From: Meloidogyne chitwoodi
Taxonomy: Eukaryota; Nematoda; Chromadorea; Rhabditida; Meloidogynidae
Length of the DNA: 64,000 nucleotides
Assembly: GCA_015183035.1 (NCBI GenBank)
Contig: JACZZP010000007.1
Coordinates: 2,441,149 to 2,505,148, forward strand
Reading direction: 5' to 3'
Of this stretch, positions 48,765 through 62,517 are shown in pieces (position 1 is the first letter of the stretch; every line of letters begins with the position of its first letter). A program made the translations under genes and the position numbers. A model generated the notes under the pieces. That model ran no database searches and was not told the origin of the DNA. It saw only the letters and a program-made list of their open reading frames with translations.

Positions 48765-49385
48765 TGGGGTCGCTTTAGTATATCGGGTCCGAGCTTGAAA
48801 CATGTAATATATATCAATCGATTCTTCTCGTCGAGCTGAGCATGAATATATAAGAATTTCTTACCGGAGACGAATACTCGCTGAGATACAGGTCCCTGAA
48901 ACTTGAAAAACCATAGGGGAGTAAGCACATTTTGGGGTAAAAAATTCGAATATGAGTATAATAGCTCATTCGAAAGAGCTCTTCGAGACCTATCGAATGA
49001 GACCAAAATTGTCGAGATTGAACGATTATGAACAAAGCTATGAAGGATCGAAGTTTACTGGAAACACGCCAAACTTGGACCTATTGGGAGTGTTTTATGA
49101 CTTCTTGATTTGGGAGCCAATCTCTCGTTGGCTTTTTGGTACATGCGTTATTCTACGGCGCAAATTACAACAAAATAATTAATTCAGTGAAAATAATTTA
49201 GTGCAGCCGCGGTAATCACCTCAAATGAGCTTACTCCCCCCTATGGTTTTTCAATTTTTGACCTATAACTTGGCCCATCGTTGTTTCCGCGGACTATTTT
49301 TTATGTCATTCGACTCAGCTCGACGAGCTCTTCCGTATGACATATATCTTGTCCGAAATAAAAAAAGTACGGAAACTGTAGTTTA
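48765..49385. mobile_element. Diverged foldback element
   Basis: Imperfect inverted arms: ttgaaaaaccataggggagt (about 48904) pairs with actccccc-ctatggtttttcaa (about 49236). Outward of these, ctcgtcgagctgag at 48828 pairs with ctcagctcgacgag at 49314. The centre holds another CATTCGAAAGAGCTC motif (48967). Internal blocks (gatacaggtccctgaaac; gagaccaaaattgtcgag) resemble the centre of 802-1409 (gatacaggcctttgaaaa; gggaccaaaatcatcacg), so the two share ancestry. ORFs through it look accidental. Confidence 0.6.
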
Positions 49386-50258
49386 GCCAAATTTATTTTT
49401 AAATTTAATAAATTTATTGAATCAATTAATTTTTGTTTTTTTAATTTTGGAGAATTTTGAAATTCTGTTTTGCCCAATAGTTGAAGCTGAAAAAAATGGA
49501 CATTTACTCATATTTAACTAAAAATTTAAAAAATTTTAATAAAATAACTCATCACGTTTCTCTTTTCGAATTGTCACAGCCCGAATACGGCGTTTAAAAT
49601 AGGTGTAACCTTTAGTCGTTTTGACAGAATGTCGTTTGCCACTTTGTTTTCAAAAATGTTATGAGCTTACGACTAAGCAATAGTATAAACAAAGAGAATT
49701 AGAGATAAAGAGGAAACTAGAGACTACTTGCGGCAAGTCAGCAGTCTACAAGTCGGCGTTTCTCTCTTTTTATTTATTTAATTGCGCCAGCGTCCAAATC
49801 AAAAATCAATATTTCTTTTATAATTTTTATTGTTATAATGCTTCTCGCGTATATTTTTCTAACTAATCTTTTTAATTTTTTAACATAATCCAAACTTTCA
49901 CCTCATTTTTAATTTTTTTAAAATAATTTTTATTTTATTTTGTCCATTTTTAATTACATATCAAATACTTGTTTTCATTTTTCCGTTTTATTTTATTTCC
50001 CATTCTCTTGCATACTTTGACCAATTAAACTTTTTTATATCATTCGATGAGAATTTAATTTTCTACAAAATAGGTATGATTAAAATCAGAATTTTATTCA
50101 AAAAGAATCTATGTTATCGTCTAAAAACTGACTGAACTTTGAAGTATCGGTTTTTTGCTATATGTACTAAAATTTAATTTTGTAGAAATTTAATATACTT
50201 CCCCTTATTCTTTTTTTCTTATTACTTCGTTAAATTAAATCCTTCAACTGCTCGCAGC
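49386..50258. other. Intergenic, no gene seen
   Basis: AT-rich sequence. A stretch around 49720-49770 (agagactacttgcggcaagt...gtttctctct) resembles the duplicated unit at 50884-51030. No coding potential. Confidence 0.4.
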
Positions 50259-50604
50259 GGAATAGTAAAAACGTGTTTTTAGGGGTTATCGGGGTCGCTG
50301 ATTACGAATCTGATATCAGTTTTTTCTTATCACTAATTTTTAAAATCACAGATTTTATCAAATTTTCGCTCATTTGCTGATTACATGATGGGCATAGTGG
50401 GGGTACAGACCGTACGTTGTTGTAAAAATCGAATAGCAGATTCTTGTGTATTAATAAGTTGAGTAATTTGGAAAATATTCATGATAAAATCTGTGATTTT
50501 TAAAATTAGTGATAAAATGATAAGGATTAGTGATAAGAAAAAACTTATATCAGATTCGTAATCAGCGACCTCGATAACCCCTAAAAACACGTTTTTACTA
50601 TCCC
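50259..50604. mobile_element. Short foldback element sharing its core with 802-1409
   Basis: Outer inverted repeats GGAATAGTAAAAACGTGTTT at 50259 and the matching aaacacgtttttactatccc ending about 50604. The next part inward, TTTTTAGGGGTTATCGGGGT followed by GCTGATTACGAATCTGATAT, is almost the same as in the first foldback element. The middle (tcacagattttatc / gataaaatctgtga) is again palindromic, but the loop is only about 110 bp and unrelated. No clear target duplication. Confidence 0.8.
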
Positions 50605-50883
50605 GGTGCGATTATTTGGGGTGGCGCCCAGATTGTTGAAGATTGCCTCAATTTTATATTTATGCTTAATTAAATTTTTATGTTTTTATTTTTCCGGAAA
50701 ACTTTAATTCTGATTTTTCCGAGAACTTTTTTAATTCTGATTTTTCCGGAAAATTTTAATTCTGACTTTTCCGTAGATTCCTTTTAATAGAATTTATAAT
50801 GGATAACCTACATATGTAGTTCAATTTACAGGGAAGATAGAAATTGAGAGTAGTCAATAAATAACGGTCAGAGAAAATATTGA

Positions 50884-51030
50884 GTAGAGAAAGTAGTAGA
50901 CTAACCTATAGGCAAGCCTTTTCTCTCTCTTCTCTCTCTTTTCGAGTAATCGTGGTTAGAGTAGAGAAAGTAGTAGACTAACCTATAGGCAAGCCTTTTC
51001 TCTCTCTCTCTTTTCGTGTAATCGTGGTGG
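50884..51030. repeat. Direct tandem duplication of ~70-77 bp
   Basis: Two adjacent copies of gtagagaaagtagtagacta, then acctataggcaagccttttc, a (TCTC)n stretch and ttttcg(a/t)gtaatcgtggt. They differ mainly in TC-run length. Confidence 0.85.
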
Positions 51031-51246
51031 AGTTTGGAAGTTGTTTATTTATTATTTTATTTTTATGTAAAAAATTTTCTTACCTTTTCTTCAATTTTTT
51101 TAGATATTTTTTCTGTTTTTTTTTAATTTTTTAAATTTTAAATGACTTTGATTTAATTATTTATTGAACTATTATTTTCTGATTTTTTTTCAATCTTCTA
51201 CAATTATTTCAATTTGAAGATCTTCAAATATTCAGGTTTGTCTAAT

Positions 51247-51285
51247 GGTGCTTATGTATTTCCATTCAGTTAATACATAAGCACC
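51247..51285. other. Perfect 14-bp stem hairpin
   Basis: ggtgcttatgtatt (51247-51260), loop tccattcagtt, aatacataagcacc (51272-51285). No T-run follows and the stem is too short for a classic miRNA precursor; function unknown. Confidence 0.55.
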
Positions 51286-52787
51286 GCTCAATTTTTATTT
51301 TTTAATTAATTTTTTTAATAATATGAGGTAATGGTCTCTCATTAACAAAATCGAAAATGATTTCGTCGCATTCGTCGCATTAACAACAGCAAAAATTACT
51401 TTCTAATTAACTACGACTTCTTAAATTTTAATCTCTTCAAATAAATTAAAATGTAACGTCACTGAAAGTAATTATTAAATGCTTATATTAAAGGTGTGTT
51501 TGCTTTTTATGTATTATCTTTTATGTTTTATCTCTTAATTTTTTTTTTAATTTTAACCTAAATTCTATTTTTCGACAATATTTTTTATTTTTTTTTCCAT
51601 TGCGCGCAATTTTCGTAGGGCCATGATACCCGCAAATTAATTCTCTTTTCCTAACCAAAAAATAATTCATTCTTTTATAATTAATTTAATTTTTTGTTTA
51701 AAATTTCCATTTACTTTGATTCTGAACATCTAAAATAAATATATAGGTACTTAAGTTTTTATTTTTTGCTTTTTTTCTTCAGTTTTTATCTTTTTCTTCA
51801 GTTTTTATTTTTTCTTCAGTTTTTGTTTCTTCGCTAGTAATATTCTATTTTTGCTTTATTTCAATTTATTATTTATTAAATACTTATAACTTTAAAACTA
51901 GCTTTCACTTTTCGTTTTCTTGGCTCTTAGATTTTTTCTCACACATTAATTAATATCAAAAATTATTTATATATTAATAAATTTTAAAACATTCTTCTTA
52001 ACCTATAAACTTAATTTTTTATAAATTTCCTTTTTTTAATATTACTTTGAATTGTTTATTTATTTTGTTTATACTTTTTTGTTATTTAGTTTCTAATTTA
52101 TTTTTTGATTTAAATAAAATTTATGCCAAAAAATTATATATGTACATATATTGTAAAATAATTAAATTAAGAGTTTCAAACGAAAACATGACCTTTTAAA
52201 AACACCAAAATATATGTATGTATATAACATTTTCCTTTTAAAAATGTCACAGATTCAATACAGTCAAGAACAATAAATACATTTTAAAAAATTTTTCAAA
52301 ATTGGATGAAAATTAAAAAAAAATTTTTTTTTTAAATTTTGCGATTGAAAATTTTTTCCAGGAATTATGGGGTTATGTTCTTGACTGATAATAGGTATAA
52401 AACTATATAATTTTATAATATATATATATCAATTTAAAAATTACAAGAAAAGGGTGGTAAAACTTTTTGTGTGTAAAAAGAGGAGAATAAAAAAACTAAA
52501 GGATTAATTTGACTTTTTTTATGAGCGCAGATTTCTACACACATATTTTTTGTAAAAGGGATGTTTCTTTTAAATATATATATATTTTTAATAATTGTTT
52601 TTTGCTTGTAGATTTTTTGTGTGTATAAATTTAGCTATTTAAAATTATTACCTTAATACAGCCAAATTTTTACATTTGGATTATCTGAAGGAGAAATTCC
52701 ATAAATTAACAAGAAATTTGTGTTCGTAAATTAGTAATTGTGTAATAAATTTTTTAAGAATATTTTTTGAGGAATATAAGTATGTCC

Positions 52788-53033
52788 GGTGCTGATAGAT
52801 TCCGACAGTGGCTGTTTTCGACAGTAAACTAAAACTCTAAGAATCTTACTTAAAAAGAGTTTTTGGGCAATGTCCGGGCTTAGAGATTGGATAATAAATA
52901 TATCCGGATGTCTTTGCAACAAAAAACCGGAAGAAATTTCATAAGTATACGAAGATCCGGATTTAGGCAGACAGTTAGAAAACGAGAAATAGTTCACTGT
53001 CGAAAACAACCAATGTCGAAAACTGTTTCCACG
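52788..53033. mobile_element. MITE with 8-bp target-site duplication (full-length copy)
   Basis: GTATGTCC flanks both ends (52780-52787 and 53034-53041). The termini ggtgctgatagattccgaca and the reverse complement of the right end, cgtggaaacagttttcgaca, form an imperfect terminal inverted repeat. Inside are gacagtggctgttttcgaca and tcactgtcgaaaacaacc. An 8-bp duplication points to hAT-type mobilisation. It lies just beyond the stop of the coiled-coil gene. A deleted relative is at 36574-36752. Confidence 0.8.
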
Positions 53034-53060
53034 GTATGTCCAGTATTTTTTACATAGAAT

Positions 53061-55303
53061 TTAATTTTTTTTTTTCAATTTTTCTTCATTTAATTTATAT
53101 TCAATTTCTTCAAACCGAGTTGTTAACAACTCTATTTTTTTATTTTTTTCTTCTAATTCATTTTTTAATTCCCTAAATATAATTATTAAAATTATAAAAA
53201 AAGACTCACAAAATTTTTGTGTTCAAGTTATTTTTTTCTTTCTTTTTTTGCTCTAATTCATAAGAAAAATTATCTGTATTTAATTTTAAATTTTTTTGCA
53301 CTTCTTTTAATTCTTTTTCAGCAAATTCACGCATTCGTTTTTCAGATTCATAACATTTAGTCAATTGACTTTCAAGCTATTAAATTATTAGGGTGTCCCA
53401 TAAGTTCTGCACGTTGGTACGCCATTTTGCGTACAGTAGTCCAATTTTTACAAGTGATATACCAAATTAAAGTTCTAACTGTGCACTACAAGATGACCGA
53501 AGCACTTTTCCCAATTTTCATTTCTGGCAGAGATATAGCGGATATCCGGGATATACCAAACTTCCTTAATCCGGATATATGTCAAAAAAATTTTTTAATT
53601 TTTTTTAAATTTATATTAAAATTCTGCGTATTTTTATGAATAGAATGCAAAAAAATCCACAAAAAATTATGAATTTGAGTCGAGTTATGATTTTTTGAAA
53701 CTTTACTGCTTTTTACCCTAAATTTAAAAAAAAAATTGAAATTTTTTTTATTATATATAAATGTTAGCTCATTTGAAAGAGCTCGTTGAGATGAGTTGAT
53801 TAAGAGCAAAATTAATAAATTTGGTTGAATTTTAACAGCGCTGGAAAAACTGTAATCATTTATGATAAGCTTTGTCCTTTGAGTATAACTTTGTTTAAAT
53901 TTTTTTAAATCGAGCTGATTTGCTCTTAATCAACTCATCTCAACGAGCTCTTTCAAATGAGCTAACATTTATATATAATAAAAAAAATTTCAATTTTTTT
54001 TTTAAATTTAGGGTAAAAAGCAGTAAAGTTTCAAAAAATCATAACTCGACTCAAATTCATAATTTTTTGTGGATTTTTTTGCATTCTATTCATAAAAATA
54101 CGCAGAATTTTAATATAAATTAAAAAAAAATTAAAAAATTTTTTTGACATATATCCGGATTAAGGAAGTTTGGTATATCCCGGATATCCGCTATATCTCT
54201 GCCAGAAATGAAAATTGGGAAAAGTGCTTCGGTCATCTTGTAGTGCACAGTTAGAACTTTAATTTGGTATATCATTTGTAAAAATTGGACTACTGTACGC
54301 AAAATGACGTACCAACGTGCAGAACTTATGGGACACCCTAAGTAAATTAAAAAAAATTTTTTTTTATTTAAAAATTTTAATAAAAAATCTTCTAATCTTT
54401 CACTTCATGTTCCTTTCCTGCTTCTTCCACTTTATTTTCCTCATCTTCTTCTTCAACTTCATTTTCCTCAAAATTTTTTTTTAATATTTAAAAAAAATAA
54501 TTTTTTAAATTATTTTTTTTAAATATTAATTTCTCCATATATATATAAAGTTACCCACCTTATATTTCTCAATTTCTTTTAAAAGTTTAGTTTTTTCTTC
54601 AAACATAATCTTATTTTCATTAGTTAATTTTTTAAAAGCTTCTTTAATTTTCGCCAACTCAGTCGTACATATATTATTTTCTTCTTTACAATTTGCTAAT
54701 TTTAAATTAATTTCCTTTAATTGATCAGATAATTTTTTATTTTCATTAGATAATTTTAATATTTCTTCTTCTTCTTCTTCTTCTTTTATTTTATCCTTTT
54801 TTTCCATTAAAATTTTAATTCTCTGTTCTTTTGACTTATTGTCCGTTTTAAGTTCTTTAATTTTTTTATTTTGGAGTTCAATTATTTTTTTCTATATTAT
54901 TTAAAAATTAAAAAATTGAAATTTTATCTCTCTACTTGATCACGTATATCCTTAATTAATTTTGTAAATTTTAAAAGAGGAACCACAGCCTGTCTAATAG
55001 GCTCAGTATCTTCTACCAATTCATTATCTTCCATCAAATCATTATTTTCCTTTAAAAAAATAAATTTAAAAATATTTTAAAATAATTTAAAATTATTTTT
55101 TTTTTGATTTAAAAAAATACAAAATTTTTCTCAACAATTTGTATATTTCCATTTATTGTTTTTGTAAATATTTTTAAATTTTCATTTTTATTAATCCATA
55201 ATGTTGTTTGACTTTTTTTTAAAAATCTTTTAAAATGAAAAATCTTTTCTTCCACTTTTAATGAATCGTTGCCTTTTAAATTTTTAATGATTTGGGCTGC
55301 CAT
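53061..55303 (-). CDS. Coiled-coil protein, gene carrying a transposon in an intron
   Basis: Minus strand, ATG 55301-55303, TAA 53061-53063, about six exons in matching phases. The N-terminus MAAQIIKNLKGNDSLKVEEK is followed by FHFKRFLKKSQTTLWINKNE, an acidic linker (LMEDNELVEDTEPIRQAVVP), then long heptad-rich helices: KKIKELKTDNKSKEQRIKIL, ILKLSNENKKLSDQLKEINL, ELAKIKEAFKKLTNENKIMF. A Glu-rich exon (EENEVEEEDEENKVEEAGKE, 54418-54480) follows, and beyond the 0.95-kb insertion come LESQLTKCYESEKRMREFAE and ELKNELEEKNKKIELLTTRF. It is a predicted about 300-residue coiled-coil protein of unknown role. The intron holding 53391-54338 has a usable GTGAAA donor and AATAG acceptor, so the gene may still be functional. 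Confidence 0.65.
53391..54338. mobile_element. Tc1/mariner-type foldback element (two 420-bp arms)
   Basis: Flanked by TA on each side (53389-53390 and 54339-54340). Arms 53391-53811 and 53919-54338 are nearly identical in inverted orientation. They start GGGTGTCCCATAAGTTCTGC, the typical GGGTGTCCCA(T/A)AAGT end of mariner-like elements, and meet at a 107-bp unique loop. Small ORFs appear in mirror pairs in the arms and encode nothing transposase-like, so it is non-autonomous. Arm ends at the loop carry the tttgaaagagctcgttgag motif. Confidence 0.9.
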
Positions 55304-55652
55304 ATATGAAAGAACTTTATTAAAAAAAAGCTTAAATTATTAATAATAATTATTATTATACATAAAAGTTTTTTTATTTAATTTAAATAGTAACATGTAA
55401 TTAATATATAAAATTTATTTTATTCCAACATTTTTATGTTTTTTATTATTATTATATATAAAAAAGTATAAAAAAAAAGGAATTAAAAGGAGAAATCTTT
55501 TTTGACAAAAAATAAGCAAAAGCAGTAGCAAATTTTTCTTAAAAATATTTAAAAAAACAATTCTGTACAGATAAACAAAAAGCGTCGAGAATAAAATATT
55601 AGTTTGCAAAAAAAAAAAAAGATTTTGTTTTTTTTAATTTGATTAAATTTAG
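55304..55652. other. Short AT-rich spacer
   Basis: Upstream of the coiled-coil gene (-); poly-A/T runs, nothing else seen. Confidence 0.4.
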
Positions 55653-56750
55653 ACTGTTCCTCTTCCACCAAAAGTTAGGATCACAGATCCTGAGGAATTG
55701 GCAGAATACCATCGTAAAAAATGAAAGGAATTTTAAAACAATATTCGCAAAAATAAAATGCAAATTGCTAATTGGATAAAATATGCAAAATGGGAGGAAT
55801 CGATTGGAGAATTACAACGATCTCGATCTGTTTTTGAAAGAACTGGATACTGACCACAGAAATGTAACTAGGTATTTGGTTACAATATACTGAAATGGAA
55901 ATGTTGTTTATTTATAAAAAATTTAAAAATCTTTTATTTTATAGGAATAAACAAGTTAACAATGCTAAAAATATTTGGGATCGTGCAGTTTTGATTCTTC
56001 CGCGAGCTACACAATTTTGGTAAAATTACATAGAAGAACTTGTAGGAAACGTTCCTGGTTCTCGTCAGGTTTTTTAAGTCAGAGTAATTTATCAATATGA
56101 ACTTATGTTAGTATTTTTTAAATAGTAAAATAAATACTTAAAAAATTATTGACAGATCATATTACAAAGGAAGGTAGAGGGGAACTCTTTAAATCATTGA
56201 CTGTCCATGGAAAAAATTTGGGGAACGAATACGCATTGAATCTGTTATTTTAACAAAACGAAAATTAAGTTTTAATTCAGCTTAAATCCTTTAGCAAATA
56301 AAAGAAAATCCTCTTCATTATGATGTTTGGTTTGACTATACACGTCTTTTGATTAATGAAAGTAAGGAACGGGCAGATGTCGAATATTGTTTTGAACGTG
56401 CAATTGCGAATGTTATAATTTATATGGTTTTTTTCAAAAGTTAAAATAATTATATAAAATAAAATTTTTTAATATTCTCATTAATATTTTACTTTTTTAA
56501 GGAAAAATATTATTGGCGTTGCTATAGTTGGTTATGAGTATATTATGCAGTTTATGAGGAATTAGATGCTAATGATACAGAACGTTGTAGAGAAGTTTAA
56601 AAAATATCTTTAAGGAATTTTATTTTTAAGAAATTTTAAATTTAAGGTTTTTACTGCTTGTTTAGATATAATTCCTCATCGTCAATTCACTTTTGCTTTT
56701 ATTTTGTTAATGTTTGCCCAGTTTGTATTACGCAGCGGCTGGAGCACATA
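55653..56750 (+). pseudogene. Degenerate Crooked-neck (CRNKL1/Syf3) HAT-repeat gene copy
   Basis: Read on the plus strand, blocks match the spliceosomal HAT-repeat protein Crooked neck: [124 protein letters not shown] and DIIPHRQFTFAFILLMFAQF. In-frame stops break it, for example after HRKK, after ERTGY and after ATQFW. There are frame changes (as between DHRNVTR and WLQYTEM), and the RQVFERWMEW-type helices are missing. Intron-like gaps with ag ends persist, so it is a decayed genomic duplicate, not a retrocopy. Functional Crooked neck links U5/Prp19 components in splicing. Confidence 0.85.
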
Positions 56751-57881
56751 AATAAGTTTAAAAAATAATTTTAAGCTTTTAAGAAAGTTTGATAAAAAAT
56801 TGTATCGCAGGGTTTCCCAAAAATAGAAAAACTAAACTTATGGCATTAAAAAGAAAAAATGAAAATTAGGTTAAATTATATACATATACCTATATAAATT
56901 TAACAAAAAAAAAACTCATGAAAAGTTGATTAATGCGTTGGAAGATAGGTAGCTTAAAAATAAAAATTTAGTGACTTAGAATAAAAATTAATGAAAAATT
57001 TTCAGTATATTTTATATTCACTAGTGTGATAAAAATATTTTTCGTTTGTATTTTAAGTTTATTTAGTTTTCAAAAATTATTGAGGAGAAAAAGGAGGTTT
57101 GGTACATATGTTAGCTAAAAAATAAAAGAATGAGAAATTATTGACCATGTATGTAAATAGACTTAACTTTACATCACAAACCGGAACTCCCTCCCCATTT
57201 TTTATTTTAAAAGAGAAACTCAGACTCATTTTTTGTTTAAAATAAAAAATGATTGAGTCGGCCTTCTTTTGTTGTATTTAAGAATGGCAATTTTTCCTCA
57301 ACAAAAAATTCCATTTCCTGTTATAAAAGAACAGTTTGGGAAAAATTGGAAAAGAAAAATGAAAGAAAAATTCAAAAATTTATTAATAGAAAAATTTAAT
57401 AAAATTGGTCTCAGTACCGGAAATATGTAAAACACAGACGTCAGAAAAGGACGCCTCTTAAATATTTATAAATTTGAAAAAATAGGAAATTTGGTAATTC
57501 CAAGGCATGGTGCTTCCCTTTTTTTCCATCTTCCCATTTTTATTTTTTTTTTATAATTTTTTCCTTTTCTTTTTGCTTATGGCAGAGATGAAGAGAAATT
57601 GAAAGCAAAGCTTTTAATCAACAAATATGAGGCAATTAGGTTTGGTTTAACTTGTTCTGCTTTGGCCTAGTGGTCAAGGGTTGGGTTTATGATAAAGTGG
57701 GTGAGGTTCGAATCCCATTCCATGGTATATGATTTATTTTGATTGAAGTAATTCATTTTTTGGCTGTAAATTCTCTTTTAGACTTTAAAAATAATTTTAT
57801 TGTTTTTTACTATTTTTCTATTTTAAAAATTTCTTTTAAGGCCTGTCGTCGAAAATTAATCGAAGAGGAGGAAAAACAAAA
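56751..57881. other. Gene-free spacer with a tRNA-like fragment
   Basis: AT-rich. The only notable part is 57660-57728 (tggcctagtggtcaagg and ggttcgaatccca). Just before the DDX41-like ATG, ACRRKLIEEEEKQKWKD is readable after an acceptor at 57840, in another frame; it could be an out-of-frame 5' exon. Confidence 0.4.
57660..57728 (+). pseudogene. tRNA-like sequence (A and B boxes, no cloverleaf)
   Basis: Good pol III A-box-like (tggcctagtggtcaagg) and B-box (ggttcgaatccca) blocks 30 bp apart. The 5' flank and 3' end cannot pair as an acceptor stem and the T-stem is mismatched. Likely a decayed tRNA or tRNA-derived SINE head. Confidence 0.35.
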
Positions 57882-60759
<2,878 letters not shown>

Positions 60760-60953
60760 ATTATCTGGACATGAAGGACTGAATAAAATTTTTTGTTTTC
60801 ATAATTTAATTTGTATTTTTAAAAGAATAAATGTATTAGTTAAACACGGATTTTAGCTAAAAATCAATTTAATTTATTGATTTTTAAATTTCATTAAGTT
60901 GCAGAAGGGAGGATAGACAAAAATGACAAAAAATTTCAACAAATACAAGTCAA

Positions 60954-61075
60954 GTAATCGCAAGTGGCCATCTAGCCGCAGGACATGTAATTGCAAGAGG
61001 CCATCTAGACGCAGGACAATTAATCGCAAGGGGCCAGCTAGACGCAAAAAAATTAATCGCAAGGAGCCTTCTTGC
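60954..61075. repeat. ~34-bp tandem repeat, 3.5 copies
   Basis: taatcgcaagtggccatcta, then gccgcaggacatg, repeated with taattgcaagaggcc, taatcgcaaggggcc and taatcgcaaggagcc starts. Confidence 0.85.
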
Positions 61076-62325
61076 ATGATTTGAGCTCAATTTAAGCTCT
61101 GTATGAGCTCAAGATGAGCATGATTTGAGCTCAATTTAAGCTTTGTATGAGCTCAAGATGAGCTTGATTGGAGCTCAATTTAAGCTCTGTATAAGTTCAA
61201 GATGAGCATGATTTGAGCTCAATTTAAGCTCTGTATGAGTTCAAGATGAGCATGATTTGAGCTCAATTTAAGCTTTGTATGAGTTCAAGAGGGGCTCGAT
61301 TGAGCATGAATAAGCTCAAGATGAGCTCAATATGAGCATGATTTTAGCTCAAGTTGAGATAATTTAAGCTCAAGATGAGCTTGATTTGAGCTCAATTTAA
61401 GCTCAAGATGAGCATGATTTTAGTCATTTAAGCTCAAGATGAGCATGATTTGAGCTCAATTTAAGCTTTGTATGAGCTCAAGATGAGCTTGATTGGAGCT
61501 CAATTTAAGCTCTGTATGTGCTAAAGATGAGCTTGATTTGAGCTCAATTTAAGCTTTGTATGAGCTCAAGATGAGCTTGATTGGAGCTCAATTTAAGCTC
61601 TGTATGTGCTAAAGATGAGCTTGATTTGAGCTCAATTTAAGCTTTGTATGAGCTAAAGATGAGCTTGATTTGAGCTCAATTTAAGCTTTGTATGAGCTAA
61701 AGATGAGCTTGATTTGAGCTCAATTTAAGCTTTGTATGAGCTCAAGATGAGCTTGATTGGAGCTCAATTTAAGCTCTGTATGAGCTAAAGATGAGCTTGA
61801 TTTGAGCTCAATTTAAGCTTTGTATGAGCTCAAGATGAGCATGATTTGAGCTCAATTTAAGCTCTGTATGAGTTCAAGAGGGGCTCGATTGAGCATGATT
61901 TAAGCTCAATATAAGCTCGATTTGAGCATGATTTAAGCTCAAGATGAGCTCTTACGAGCATTATTTTAGCTCGAAATGAGCTTGATATTAGCTCAAGAGG
62001 TGCTCGATTTGAGCATGATTTTAGCTCATGAGCTCGATATGAGCATTATTTTAGCTCGAAATGAGCTTGATATTAGCTCAAGAGGGGCTCGATTTGAGCA
62101 TGATTTAAGCTCAAGATGAGCTCTTACGAGCATTATTTTAGCTCGAAATGAGCTTGATATTAGCTCAAGAGGTGCTCGATTTGAGCATGATTTTAGCTCA
62201 TGAGCTCGATATGAGCATTATTTTAGCTCGAAATGAGCTTGATATTAGCTCAAGAGGGGCTCGATTTGAGCATGATTTAAGCTCAAGATGAGCTCGATTT
62301 GAGCATGATTTTAGCTCATGTTGTA
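61076..62325. repeat. 44-bp minisatellite rich in GAGCTC palindromes
   Basis: Unit gagctcaatttaagctctgt then atgagctcaagatgagcatg and attt, about 28 copies with c/t and a/t changes (tgatttgagc, tgattggagc, gtatgtgcta). From about 61880 the units change to longer ones with gctcgatttgagcatgattt and gctcgaaatgagcttgatat, forming a larger unit of about 150 bp seen twice (about 61945-62095 and 62105-62255). Confidence 0.9.
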
Positions 62326-62517
62326 TTTGTGTCATTCAACTCACAAGGGAACATCACAACATGCTACTTACCGATTTTGACAAAACCTATACCATTCGAA
62401 AGAGCTTTTTGAGTAGGTACAGAATCCAAATTTTTATGTGCCCGTTTTAATGTATTGTAAAGTTACGAGCTTTTAAAGTTTTAAAAAAGAGGCTCTCCAC
62501 ACTTAAGACCAAAATTT
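62326..62517. other. Spacer carrying a dispersed motif
   Basis: Short region with cattcgaaagagctttttga (62394) followed by gtaggtacagaatccaaatt, a copy of the dispersed motif outside any obvious element. Confidence 0.5.

Larger units (their letters stand above)
50605..52779. other. Gene-free AT-rich region with small repeats
   Basis: Contains three ttttccggaaaactttaatt-type units at 50690-50785, a 70-77-bp direct duplication (50884-50960 and 50961-51030, gtagagaaagtagtagacta start), a perfect 14-bp hairpin at 51247-51285 and a tttttcttcagtttttat triplication near 51775-51830. No supported ORF. Confidence 0.5.

Noticed and set aside
49200..49220. gtgcagccgcggtaatc, similar to the universal small-subunit rRNA 530 loop
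   Set aside because: Match is about 14 bp with no further rRNA similarity on either side; lies in the diverged foldback element; chance.
53427..54302. Two pairs of identical 60-75-codon ORFs
   Set aside because: They are mirror images produced by the two arms of the mariner foldback element and match no protein family.
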